Under the pieces are notes generated by a model. The model was not told the origin of the DNA. It saw nothing but the letters and a program-made list of their open reading frames with translations, and did not search any database. 64,000 bases of DNA from CBDDBH01 sp965225625 (GTDB lineage Bacteria > Pseudomonadota > Gammaproteobacteria > JADZEE01): assembly GCA_965225625.1 (NCBI GenBank), contig CBDDBH010000028.1, forward strand, positions 62,001 through 126,000, in the 5' to 3' direction. This document shows positions 36,109-44,799 of the stretch, piece after piece. A program made the position numbers and the translations under genes. Within the stretch, counting starts at the first letter, position 1, and each line of letters starts with the position of its first letter.

Positions 36109-38732
36109 TGCTTGGGTGTTTCCTCGATTATCGTTACGGTGCCGCGGCTGCCATCGACGCTTAAAAGCGTGCCCGTTTCGATACGGGCGGTACATCCCGT
36201 GACATCCACGACGCATGGCATGCCGTATTCGCGTGCGATAGTGCCTGCATGAGAAAGATAGCTGCCAACCTCAACCACCGCCGCGCGCGCCGTCAAAAAT
36301 AGCGGGGTCCAGGCTGGGTCCGTGTATGGAGCCACCAGGATCTCACCTGGCCGCAACTCGGCGTTGGCTGCGAGATCGAGGATGAGCCGGGCACGACCCT
36401 GATAGACACCGGGTGACGCGCCCTGACCGGTTAATGTGGGCGTCACGGCATCGAGCGGAGCACTGACGGGGTCGTCATCGAAGCCGAACGTGCGCGGCGG
36501 CGTGCGCTGGCATTCGCGTCGGTACGCAAGGCGACGACGGTGTATGACGGGTTCGATTTCGCGCCATTGCAGCTCGCCGGAATCCAATTGAGTGATCTCG
36601 TTTAAATGAAGAAAAAATATGTCGTCCTTGCTTTTTAGTTTTTGGGTGCGCAGTAGATGTTTCTCCCGTTGTAATATCTTCTCACGCAGCACCTGCCATA
36701 TCATGATGTGGTAATGGCGCGAGTTTTCGCGATTTTTAGAAAAATACTTGGCGCGATCAATACAGTAATCGAGCAGATACTTGCGCCAGTGCGTCCAGCG
36801 CTCAGCCGGCAGCGCCGCTATGCAGTCATGCACCCGTCCCAGCACGGATGCGCCCCGGGATTGCGTAGTTTGGCCTTGGGCATCGGGAACTTTGTCCACC
36901 AGCAAGTAATTGCGCACCATGTTGATAACCAGCGCGGGGTCTTCTGCCCAACGAGGCCGGCTCAAGTCGAATTCTTTGGGAGTGCGGTGACCATGCTCGG
37001 CAAGAAAGCCGTGGAGTTGTTTCAGGAAGTTCTGCGCCTGAGGTTCAGCCGCTAAGGTTTGCAGCATCGAAGCCGGCGCTGTCGTGCGCAGCTTTTCGGC
37101 CACGCGCGGTTGCGAGCGTGCTTCGTTCGCCAGCTGCGAAATTGCGCGACCCATTTCCGTGGATTTAACGCCGCTGCTGCCCGCGCACAATATTGCGGTA
37201 GTATCGCTCGATAGTTCGGGAGCCCAGCGCTCTACAAACAGGCGCACCAGCATCAGCCAGAAGAAATAGCGTGCCGAAGCAAAATTGACTTGCAGGGGCA
37301 TGTCTCCCACAGCCCAAAAGCGTCCGTATGGCATGCTTAACATGAGTAGCGCGCGTGAAGCGTCAACATTCTGATCGCTAATAGCGTGTACGCAGCGTTT
37401 TCGGAACATTTCCATGAAATCGTCGGGTAAATGCGCGGTGCGGGCGAAGAAGACGCCGCACACTAAGTACGCTGCGCTCGCTGCCATGAGCGTCAATGGC
37501 AGCTTCAGCATATCCACGGGCAATGCCGAGAAGTCGGGTCGTTGCGCGAGGTACAGATACTCGACCCACTGGCGGTCAGATACCTTAAATGGAAATAGTC
37601 GCCGCTGCCGATCCGAATCCGCGTAAATACGTCCGCGAATAAAGGTGTAGTCCGGCGGCAGGGCCACCCGCAACAAGTCGACGGTCAACGGTGTTAATGG
37701 TTCGGTAAAGTTTTCGACCAGCGGTTTGAAAATTACATAGCGACCTGCCGGCGGTGCTTCATCGAGTTCCGGCATTGTGGTGACAGGGCGGGACTGCAAC
37801 ATGAAGAACCGGTCTTTGGCATACGCCCACTCGATGTCTTGGGGCACACCGAAGAGTGATTCTGCATCCAGAGCGTGGCGGGCAACCTCGACAATCTGTG
37901 CATCCAGCAGAGCCGGCTGCATGCGTGCGCTGATCGGCACTTCGTGTAGTCGGGTGTCCTCGTTCGGAGATAACTCGGGTTTCACCATCAGGTTTTTGTT
38001 CGCAATCCGCCGTTCGACGATGCCCATGTCTGCGCGCCGGACTACATAACGATCAGGGGTAACGCGGCCGTCGACGATGATGGCCCCCATACCCCAACTC
38101 GCTTCCGTCACAACCTCTTTTGTGTCGCCGTTTGTTGGGTTGATGGTGAACGTAACGCCGGCGACATCAGAATGAATCATTTCCTGAACAACGACCGCCA
38201 TGTGCCCCGAGGTGTGTTCAATTCCGCGGTTATGACGGTATACGGTAGCGGTAGGCGACCACCACGATGCCCAGCAATGCTTAATCATCGTCGCCAATTC
38301 ATGCTCGTGGACATAATAGTAAGTCGCGTGCTGACCTGCGAAACTTGCATGAGCACTGTCTTCGCCGGTCGCTGAGCTCCTTACGGCGTAGGTGAAGGCA
38401 TCATGCGGCGCAAATTTCCGGTGGGCTCGGGCAATGGCGTCGTTAATTGTGTTTGGAATCTCGGCGCTCAGGATCAGCTCTTGCAGCTCAGCCGCAGCGC
38501 GTTTGAGTTGCCCTAGATCGGCAAGGTCGTGTGCAGTAAGGTGATCGGCCAAGCCGATGTGGTCACAAAAAAGACGATGAGCTATCGCTGTTAATACGAA
38601 CCCACCGGGCACTGGAAACCCATGTTGCGTGAGTTCACCCAAATTCGCGGCTTTACCACCTACGAGCCCGACATCGGCAGCGCTGAGTTTGCTAAGTACT
38701 GCAATTAATGGCCCGTCATCTGAGTTGTTCAT
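36105..38732 (-). CDS. PEP synthase / rifampin phosphotransferase-like protein
   Basis: A protein of about 875 residues. The N-terminal part is a PPDK/PEP-synthase ATP-grasp domain (VGLVGGKAANLGEL, VRSSATGEDSAHASFAGQH, EWAYAKDRFFMLQSRPVTT). A long helical middle region follows. The phosphohistidine swivel domain (SHAGTIAREYGMPCVVDV) lies at the extreme C-terminus. True PEP synthases have a PEP-binding TIM barrel after that domain; it is absent here. The order ATP domain - middle - His domain is that of rifampin phosphotransferases and relatives. The start may be ATG 38732 or 38744, with a TTG at 38753 less likely. The substrate is unknown. Confidence 0.8.
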   Translation of the reverse strand: MNNSDDGPLIAVLSKLSAADVGLVGGKAANLGELTQHGFPVPGGFVLTAIAHRLFCDHIGLADHLTAHDLADLGQLKRAAAELQELILSAEIPNTINDAIARAHRKFAPHDAFTYAVRSSATGEDSAHASFAGQHATYYYVHEHELATMIKHCWASWWSPTATVYRHNRGIEHTSGHMAVVVQEMIHSDVAGVTFTINPTNGDTKEVVTEASWGMGAIIVDGRVTPDRYVVRRADMGIVERRIANKNLMVKPELSPNEDTRLHEVPISARMQPALLDAQIVEVARHALDAESLFGVPQDIEWAYAKDRFFMLQSRPVTTMPELDEAPPAGRYVIFKPLVENFTEPLTPLTVDLLRVALPPDYTFIRGRIYADSDRQRRLFPFKVSDRQWVEYLYLAQRPDFSALPVDMLKLPLTLMAASAAYLVCGVFFARTAHLPDDFMEMFRKRCVHAISDQNVDASRALLMLSMPYGRFWAVGDMPLQVNFASARYFFWLMLVRLFVERWAPELSSDTTAILCAGSSGVKSTEMGRAISQLANEARSQPRVAEKLRTTAPASMLQTLAAEPQAQNFLKQLHGFLAEHGHRTPKEFDLSRPRWAEDPALVINMVRNYLLVDKVPDAQGQTTQSRGASVLGRVHDCIAALPAERWTHWRKYLLDYCIDRAKYFSKNRENSRHYHIMIWQVLREKILQREKHLLRTQKLKSKDDIFFLHLNEITQLDSGELQWREIEPVIHRRRLAYRRECQRTPPRTFGFDDDPVSAPLDAVTPTLTGQGASPGVYQGRARLILDLAANAELRPGEILVAPYTDPAWTPLFLTARAAVVEVGSYLSHAGTIAREYGMPCVVDVTGCTARIETGTLLSVDGSRGTVTIIEETPKQ

Positions 38733-38802
38733 GGTGTCGAGCATTGTGCGCAAATGCCCGCTGGGCTTAAAGCGGCTGCCGGGTACGCCCGCTTAAACCC
38801 GG

Positions 38803-40557
38803 TTAGCCGTGCTGGCGTAAGCGTCGCGTGTTTTTCTCATCGATGGTCAAGGTCTTGGGATCGATTTTGACGCCGTACTCCATAGCGGCGGCCTTCACCG
38901 ATACTTTTTTATTTCGAACGTCGTCAAGCACTGCCGCCGGCGGCCGAGTGAAAGGATCGCCGGCGCCACCGCCACCTGACGTCCGGCTATGGTAGCGTTC
39001 GCCAGGTTTCAAGGTGAGGATTTCGTTCTTGACGATCTCGCGCAGCTTCTCGCCATCGCGCAGGATCCAGGCCCGGGCAAGTTTACCGTCCGCGAATTCT
39101 GGATGGGACTGCGCGCCGTCGACGCTTGGCGGTGGATGCCCGGAACCCTCGCCCCAAGCGATGACGGTCATGTCATGACCGATGGGTTCAATTTCCGTAA
39201 TGAGTCCGCAGCCGCCTCGCCAACGCCCAGGAATCGCTGAATCTTCGGCCAGCTCCAGTTTGTGAACGATAATCGGTGCGAGTAATTCGACTAACTCGGT
39301 GTCACCGATCTGTGCGCCACCCAGACCGGCCTGGGCGCCGATGGCGTGCCAGCCGTCGTCCACCCCATTTACGGCGCCGGCGCCGCCAATCAGCGATGAG
39401 ATTACAAGATCGAGGTAGGGTTCTCCGCTTTCAGGGTGCTGGCCGGCGATGTTGAATGCCCACGTGTGATTCCAGCCGGCGATGGCGTTGGATGCGTCCG
39501 CCGAGATCAGCGCAGTGCGGATTAGATCGCAAATCGTCTCCTGCGGTCCGCCCGTACAGTTTACGTGAGGCGCGGGCTCGACTGCGTTGAGCATGGTGCC
39601 TGCTGGGCCAAAGTCTACGTCAATCGGCCGATATAAGCCTTCATTAAATGGGGGCTGCACTTGTGCAAACATGAGAAGTCCGGCGTATACGCCGCTTAAG
39701 GTATTGGAGCGATAAGAATTCGTGTAGTACGGCAGTTGGGGCGGCGCGTCGAGTTTGATGTTCAATTGGTCGCCCTTGACGATTATTTCGGTACGCAATA
39801 TCTGATCGCCACGGCCATGGCCGGTATCTTCAGCGATTACGCTCGCGCTATAGGTTCCGTCTTTCAGTTGCCGGATTTTGTCGCGCATATGCTGCTCAGC
39901 TAGATCCAGTAGTCGCTCCGAGCAGTCTTTTACCGTCGCTTTGCCGTACCGCTGCAGTAGGTCACGCAGGCGCCGCTCACCCAGCGTGATGGCCCCGAGT
40001 TGCGCATTCATGTCGCCGGTTTGATATTTGCGCGAGCGGAAATTGGTCAGAATCATGTTCATGATGTCGCCGCGCATCTCGCCGCGATCGACGAGTTTGA
40101 TTGGCGGTATCCGCAGTCCCTCCGCGAAGATCTCCTTCGCATGCATGTTATAGCTCCCAGGCACCGGGCCGCCGACATCGACCATGCGTCCCTTGCTGAC
40201 TACCCAAAATACGATCTCGTCCTCGTAGAACAGCGGTTTGTACATGCAGATATCCGGCAAATGGCTGCCGTCATAGGTCGGATCGTTGTGCAGAAATACA
40301 TCGCCTGAATGAATGTCGTTTTCGAAATAGGCAGCAACCGCTTTGGTCGCTAACACCATGGAGCCCAGGTGAGTTGGGATATCTTCACCTTGCAGGATCA
40401 TGCGCGCCTGCGCGTCGAACAGCGCGTTCGAATAATCTCTGGCTATGGCATAAACGCTGGAGCGGCCGGTGTGCTCCATCGCAGCACTCATCGCTCTTTG
40501 AGTTGCCTGCAGAGCACCCTGCACGACCGCAAGGGTGATGGGATCGACCGTAGTCAC
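38803..40557 (-). CDS. hyuB: Hydantoinase/oxoprolinase subunit B
   Basis: A 584-residue protein that starts at GTG 40557. HyuB landmarks: DPITLAVVQGAL at the start, SNALFDAQARMILQGEDIPTHLGSM, DVFLHNDPTYDGSHLPDICMYKPLF, the GPAGTMLNAVEPAPHVNCTGGPQ region and the C-terminal RTSGGGGAGDPFTRPP. It pairs with HyuA to hydrolyse a cyclic imide or lactam with ATP. Unusually, hyuA and hyuB are separated by the PEP-synthase-like gene and a membrane gene rather than adjacent. Confidence 0.93.
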   Translation of the reverse strand: MTTVDPITLAVVQGALQATQRAMSAAMEHTGRSSVYAIARDYSNALFDAQARMILQGEDIPTHLGSMVLATKAVAAYFENDIHSGDVFLHNDPTYDGSHLPDICMYKPLFYEDEIVFWVVSKGRMVDVGGPVPGSYNMHAKEIFAEGLRIPPIKLVDRGEMRGDIMNMILTNFRSRKYQTGDMNAQLGAITLGERRLRDLLQRYGKATVKDCSERLLDLAEQHMRDKIRQLKDGTYSASVIAEDTGHGRGDQILRTEIIVKGDQLNIKLDAPPQLPYYTNSYRSNTLSGVYAGLLMFAQVQPPFNEGLYRPIDVDFGPAGTMLNAVEPAPHVNCTGGPQETICDLIRTALISADASNAIAGWNHTWAFNIAGQHPESGEPYLDLVISSLIGGAGAVNGVDDGWHAIGAQAGLGGAQIGDTELVELLAPIIVHKLELAEDSAIPGRWRGGCGLITEIEPIGHDMTVIAWGEGSGHPPPSVDGAQSHPEFADGKLARAWILRDGEKLREIVKNEILTLKPGERYHSRTSGGGGAGDPFTRPPAAVLDDVRNKKVSVKAAAMEYGVKIDPKTLTIDEKNTRRLRQHG

Positions 40558-40577
40558 TCAGTGGCTCTTGTTTGAGT

Positions 40578-41678
40578 TCAAGCTTCGCGTAATCCGGCTT
40601 CTCGCATTAACGGTAATACGTCGCTTATGAAGAGCGGCAGCTCTTGCAGGTAATTCACAAACGATCCAGCGAGACCCGTAACCCCGATTTCGCTGAGCTT
40701 CAGTATTGCCTCGACAATTGTTCGTGGGCTACCAACCAGCGGGTAAGAGCCGGCGCCGCCGGCGAAACGCTTACGATATAGATCGTAGGCGCTGGGGTCG
40801 TGTGATGCGGACATGTTCTTTTTCATGCGCATGTATTTGTCGACCGCCCGCTTTTCCTCCTGGCGGACCGCGTAATGTTCGTAATAGTCCTGCGCTTGAG
40901 CATCCGTCTCACGACAGATTATGTGGACCGCGGATAAGGCCTCCAGCTTGCGCGAGAATTTCGCTGCCCGCTCGCGCAGATCTGCCATGTGCCTAGCGCC
41001 TGCCTCCAGGTCATCAAACACCGTAAAGATGTAATCACTCGTTTGCGCGGCAAAATCACGACCAACTGCGGAGAACGCAGCGGACACCATTACCGGTCGT
41101 GGTTGTTGCAGCGACGGCGGTTTGCCGATGACACCCTTGAGGTCAAAGTATTTGCCGGCAAAATCAAACGGGCCTTCGCCCGATACAATGCGACTCAGTA
41201 CCTCGAACCATTCGTGTCCAAGCTCATAAACGTTGTCCAGCTTATCAATACCGAACACCGCATATTCGGGTTCGTTCCAGCCGCAAACGATATTCAGGCC
41301 GGCCCTGCCGCCACTCACGTGGTCCATCGTGGTCAGCGCTTTAGCGGCAAACACCGGATGAACAAAGGGTGCATGTACCGTCGAGAGGATGGCGATCTGC
41401 TCGGTTGCAGCCGCCAGAGCAGAGCCGTGGGTCAGCGACTCGAAACAGTGTAAGCGCGAATCCGTTTCTCCACCGTATCCCAGCCAGCGCTGCAGCGGCA
41501 GAACAAATTCTATGCCGGCACGGTCTGCCATTTGAGTCGTGGCGAGGATGTCTTCCCAGTTCGCGCTCCAGCGCTCGGGCACCGTCGTCAACGCCAGACC
41601 ACCGGCCGAATTCATACCGAACACACCGACTTTCATTTTATTCGGACCGTTCATCGGATTTTGTTTTACTGTACTCAC
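40578..41678 (-). CDS. LLM-class flavin-dependent monooxygenase
   Basis: A protein of up to 366 residues with the bacterial-luciferase-like TIM barrel: GVFGMNSAGGLALTTVPERW, AAATEQIAILSTVHAPFVHPVFAAK, GRAGLNIVCGWNEPEYAVFGI and LVGSPRTIVEAILKLSEIGV. This is close to the SsuD/RutA branch; RutA opens the uracil ring, which would fit a ring-opening cluster. It needs FMNH2 from a separate reductase. Possible starts are GTG 41678, ATG 41654 and ATG 41636. None has a clear Shine-Dalgarno. Confidence 0.88.
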   Translation of the reverse strand: MSTVKQNPMNGPNKMKVGVFGMNSAGGLALTTVPERWSANWEDILATTQMADRAGIEFVLPLQRWLGYGGETDSRLHCFESLTHGSALAAATEQIAILSTVHAPFVHPVFAAKALTTMDHVSGGRAGLNIVCGWNEPEYAVFGIDKLDNVYELGHEWFEVLSRIVSGEGPFDFAGKYFDLKGVIGKPPSLQQPRPVMVSAAFSAVGRDFAAQTSDYIFTVFDDLEAGARHMADLRERAAKFSRKLEALSAVHIICRETDAQAQDYYEHYAVRQEEKRAVDKYMRMKKNMSASHDPSAYDLYRKRFAGGAGSYPLVGSPRTIVEAILKLSEIGVTGLAGSFVNYLQELPLFISDVLPLMREAGLREA

Positions 41679-41730
41679 GAGCGCGAATTTCAGTCCGTCA
41701 GTGGAATATTCAAATCATCAGTCGCAAGAC

Positions 41731-43188
41731 TTATCCGGCAAGTAGTTTCGCGACTTGGTCCTCGACGATGGTGCCCTTGAAAAATTCCGGATTCATCTGA
41801 GTTTTTACTGTCACCGGATTGGTGAAGACGAACGCTTGGAACTGCTCTTCGGTCAGTACCCCGTGTTCGACCAATTCCCAGGCCTCCGCGCCGGCGTCGC
41901 GCATATCGGGCAGATCGAAATGGCCAATGTCGGAGCCGTAAACGACCTTTAAATTAGTACCAAACGGATTGGATTTTTTATTGAAAGCCCACGCCGCTGA
42001 TCGATCGTCGCCTTCGCAACCAAAATAGAAGTTGGGCACGAACAGGTCGTGGATATCTTGTACCTCGCTAATCTCACATGGGCCCCACTCGTCCAGATAT
42101 TCGTCATCCATGGGTCGACCCCACAACAGCTCGGAGCGCTCGCTCTTGTGCGCCAGTTGCTCGACAAGTTTAGGTCCGCCGTAACGCTGGAAAAGGTCCT
42201 GCATTAAGTCCATATCCAGGCTAGCCGGATTGAAATCCTGCACTGCGATGACGTTGTGTTTTTCCCAATGGCCGACCAAATCATTGAGCAGGGTGCAAGC
42301 CCAGCCGGCACCTGCCTCTAAAAAAGTGCATCGGAGTTCAGGGAAGCGGCGGGTTACGCCGCCGAAAAAAAGAGATTTGCACAGGGCTTCCGCGGCGGCG
42401 GCAAAATGGCCGATGTGGTTATACATGAAGTTCGAGATCGACAAGCGGCTGCCCCAGCCCAAGCCCACCGAGTGAAAAGACGGAGCGACTTTTATCTCGA
42501 TGCATTTTGCCCACACGGGATCATAGTCGTAGTCGCTGTCGATGCCGAAGGTGTCCAGCCAGAATGCATGTTTAGCGGCGTCCGTTGAGGCACCGACGGC
42601 TGCCGGTATCGGTCGCTGTGCATAGCCGGCGAGCATCACTACTTTCATACCCAGTTCGCCGACGGCGTGGTCCAGTTCCGCGATGGCCTCAGCGGGTGTG
42701 TGCATGGGGATAATCGCGGTTGCCGTCATTCGATCGGCATACGGCGCGTAGATCTCGGCCTGATAAGTGTTAAACGCGCGGCAGGCAACCCCACGCAACT
42801 CGTCATCAGGCATGTGTAGTGCACCGAAACCAAGGCTCGGGTATACCATCGTGAAATCCAGGCCCATTTCATCCATGCGTTCGTACATGAGTTTGGGTAA
42901 AGAGCCGGTTGCACGGTCGAGGGTGTTCTTCGCCGGGTGCACCCACCAATGTGGGCGTGGGACACGATGTTTTCGCCGCTCGTCCAAGGACAACTCGTAC
43001 CAGGGCATGCCAAAGAAGTTATTGGCTTTTTTGAACCGCTCAACGACATCGCTGCCTCCGATGTCCCTTAATACGTCGAACATAGCCGGTTCGAATTCGG
43101 CAGCATGTCCGTCCGAGTCGATGACAGGGTGGTCGAGTCGCGCACGAATCGCGGCTGACTTGGTTTCTTGCACGCTAGTAACGGACAC
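41731..43188 (-). CDS. Amidohydrolase family protein (ACMSD-like)
   Basis: A 485-residue metal-dependent hydrolase. GTG 43188 is the preferred start, with GGAG 9 bases upstream; the ORF extension beyond reads into the palindromic repeat and is not protein-like. The DSDGH motif replaces the usual HxH; PSFHSVGLGW, FLEAGAGW and SDIGHFDLP are typical of the amidohydrolase_2/ACMSD group, which decarboxylates or hydrolyses carboxylated intermediates. It belongs to the minus-strand cluster with LLM monooxygenase and HyuB. Confidence 0.88.
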   Translation of the reverse strand: MSVTSVQETKSAAIRARLDHPVIDSDGHAAEFEPAMFDVLRDIGGSDVVERFKKANNFFGMPWYELSLDERRKHRVPRPHWWVHPAKNTLDRATGSLPKLMYERMDEMGLDFTMVYPSLGFGALHMPDDELRGVACRAFNTYQAEIYAPYADRMTATAIIPMHTPAEAIAELDHAVGELGMKVVMLAGYAQRPIPAAVGASTDAAKHAFWLDTFGIDSDYDYDPVWAKCIEIKVAPSFHSVGLGWGSRLSISNFMYNHIGHFAAAAEALCKSLFFGGVTRRFPELRCTFLEAGAGWACTLLNDLVGHWEKHNVIAVQDFNPASLDMDLMQDLFQRYGGPKLVEQLAHKSERSELLWGRPMDDEYLDEWGPCEISEVQDIHDLFVPNFYFGCEGDDRSAAWAFNKKSNPFGTNLKVVYGSDIGHFDLPDMRDAGAEAWELVEHGVLTEEQFQAFVFTNPVTVKTQMNPEFFKGTIVEDQVAKLLAG

Positions 43189-43208
43189 TTTGATTTTCTC
43201 CAGAGTTG

Positions 43209-43330
43209 CTAGCCCGCATATTACATGAAGGATCCTGGATGCTCGCGCAGGACGCGTGCGTCTGGGCGCTCCAGCGCAAGCGTGCGCGGACCAGCGAGCG
43301 CCAGGATCCTGCATGTAATATGCGGGCTAG
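43209..43330. repeat. Palindromic repeat element, copy 1
   Basis: A 122-bp near-complete palindrome. The outer 19 bp (CTAGCCCGCATATTACATG, 43209-43227) repeat perfectly in inverted orientation at 43312-43330. A second perfect 10-bp arm AGGATCCTGG (43229-43238) pairs with 43301-43310, and the interior also folds, less perfectly. Termini and a 24-bp core (43237-43260) recur in the element at 62922. It sits between the aminotransferase stop and the amidohydrolase start. It looks like a REP- or MITE-like non-autonomous element. Confidence 0.85.
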
Positions 43331-43395
43331 TAGGGCGCTCGGCACTTTTATGGCAAGGCACAGTGCTTGTCAAACTTTGAATTTAAAGAATGTAT

Positions 43396-44697
43396 TTACA
43401 GCAACCCGTCGCCTTGCATCGTTTGAAAACAACGTTGGTAGGCCTGGATTGCTGCGTCAATGTCCTGGGCGCTGTGGGCGGTGGACAGCCAGCCCTTGGA
43501 ACCGGCAACGAGTACTCGCTCGGCTGCCAGCCTGAGGAGTAGTTCGCGGCTGAGATCGAGACGGCTGTTCATGATCTGCCGATGGCAGACGACGCGCTGA
43601 TCGGTAAAAAACACGTTGAATACCGGGCCAACTCCGACGACCTGCACGGTAATGCCGAGTTCTTCGGCGGCATGGCGAATGCCGGCCCGCAAACTTTCTC
43701 CAGTTTCATCGAATTGTTGATAAATGCGTGGTTTTCGTAATTCGCGGAGCGTCGCCGCACCGGCAGCCGCCGCGACCGGGTTGGCGTAAAAGGTGCCGCT
43801 GAACATCACATAGTCAGATTCGGCTCGGCGATCGAAGCGCGACAATTCCATGACCTCGGCGCGTCCGCAGATTATCGCTGTCGGGTAGCCGCCGCCGACA
43901 ATTTTTCCATAGGTCGCGAGATCGGGCACGACGCCATACGCTTCCTGTGCGCCGCCATAAGCGAGGCGGAACCCGGTTATCATTTCGTCGAATACCAGTA
44001 GTGCGCCGTGCACAGTGGCTAACTCACGTAATCTTTCCAAAAACCCTGGTTCCGGGGGTACAACTCCGAGGATCGGTTCGACAATGATGGCCGCTATCTC
44101 GTTACCGTGCCGAGCCATAAGTTGTTCAGCCATAGCGCAATTGTTGTAGTCACAAACGATCACCGTATGTGCAGCCGCCGAAGGGATCCCGGCAGTGTTG
44201 GTCGGTGCCGCCACCGGGTCGTAGTCGTTAGCCAGCAACCCGACCAGGCCGTAGTCGTGGCTGCCGTGATAGCCACCTGCGAATTTGAGTACCTTGTCGC
44301 GGCCGGTCGCGGCACGGGCGAGCCGCAGCGCGTAGTAGGTGGCTTCTGCGCCGGTGGTCACGAAGCGCAGTTTGTCGGCGCACGGCACGGCCGCCAGAAC
44401 AGCCTCGGCGAGTTCCGCAATTGATGCGGTTGGTTGGTAAAACGTCGAGCCACGCTCGACCTGCGCGGTCACGGCGGCGACGACAGCCGGGTGTCCATGA
44501 CCGAGAATAAGTGGGCCGGATCCCATGAGCAAATCCAGGTATTCGTTATTCTGTTCGTCGTACAATTTGCTGCCCTCGCCACGAGCGGCGATAAAACGCA
44601 ACGCCGGCGGGTAGGAAAGCAACGTCCCCAGATCGCCGCCCGGTAATGTAGCGTCCAGTGAGGTCAATAATGCGCTCATACGTTCGCTAACGTTCAT
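43396..44697 (-). CDS. Glutamate-1-semialdehyde aminomutase-like aminotransferase
   Basis: A 433-residue class III PLP enzyme of HemL type. It has GSGPLILGHGHPAVV, FVTTGAEATYYALRLARA, D237 in LLVFDEMITGFRLA and the PLP lysine K265 in YGKIVGGGYPTAI. HemL-like paralogues often act as aminotransferases or mutases in catabolism; nothing else for tetrapyrrole synthesis is nearby, so a true hemL role is unlikely. It starts 3 bases after the stop of the 32-aa Cys-rich ORF. Confidence 0.9.
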   Translation of the reverse strand: MNVSERMSALLTSLDATLPGGDLGTLLSYPPALRFIAARGEGSKLYDEQNNEYLDLLMGSGPLILGHGHPAVVAAVTAQVERGSTFYQPTASIAELAEAVLAAVPCADKLRFVTTGAEATYYALRLARAATGRDKVLKFAGGYHGSHDYGLVGLLANDYDPVAAPTNTAGIPSAAAHTVIVCDYNNCAMAEQLMARHGNEIAAIIVEPILGVVPPEPGFLERLRELATVHGALLVFDEMITGFRLAYGGAQEAYGVVPDLATYGKIVGGGYPTAIICGRAEVMELSRFDRRAESDYVMFSGTFYANPVAAAAGAATLRELRKPRIYQQFDETGESLRAGIRHAAEELGITVQVVGVGPVFNVFFTDQRVVCHRQIMNSRLDLSRELLLRLAAERVLVAGSKGWLSTAHSAQDIDAAIQAYQRCFQTMQGDGLL

Positions 44698-44700
44698 GGA

Positions 44701-44799
44701 TCAGCGCTCTGTGGATTCGCAGGTAGCTGCTTTGCCGCAGTTACAGCAGAGCAAGTGCGTGCCGGCCATCGTTTTACGGTGAATTTTCAACTTGCGCAT
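44701..44799 (-). CDS. 32-aa Cys-rich mini-protein, coupled to DUF1989 gene
   Basis: A 33-codon ORF whose ATG overlaps the DUF1989 stop as TGATG and whose stop lies 3 bases before the aminotransferase start. The product begins MRKLKIHRKTMAGTHLL and then has CCNCGKAATC, four Cys plus a basic N-terminus, suggesting a half zinc ribbon or metal-binding peptide. The perfect fit into the operon is the main evidence that it is translated. I do not recognise a family. Confidence 0.55.
   Translation of the reverse strand: MRKLKIHRKTMAGTHLLCCNCGKAATCESTER

Noticed and set aside
36105..38732. Calling this gene a rifampin resistance determinant
   Set aside because: Only the domain order agrees; the middle region was not recognisable as a rifampin pocket and the neighbours are catabolic.
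43396..44697. Naming the aminotransferase hemL
   Set aside because: HemL-like motifs are shared by many catabolic aminotransferases and the neighbourhood is catabolic, not tetrapyrrole synthesis.
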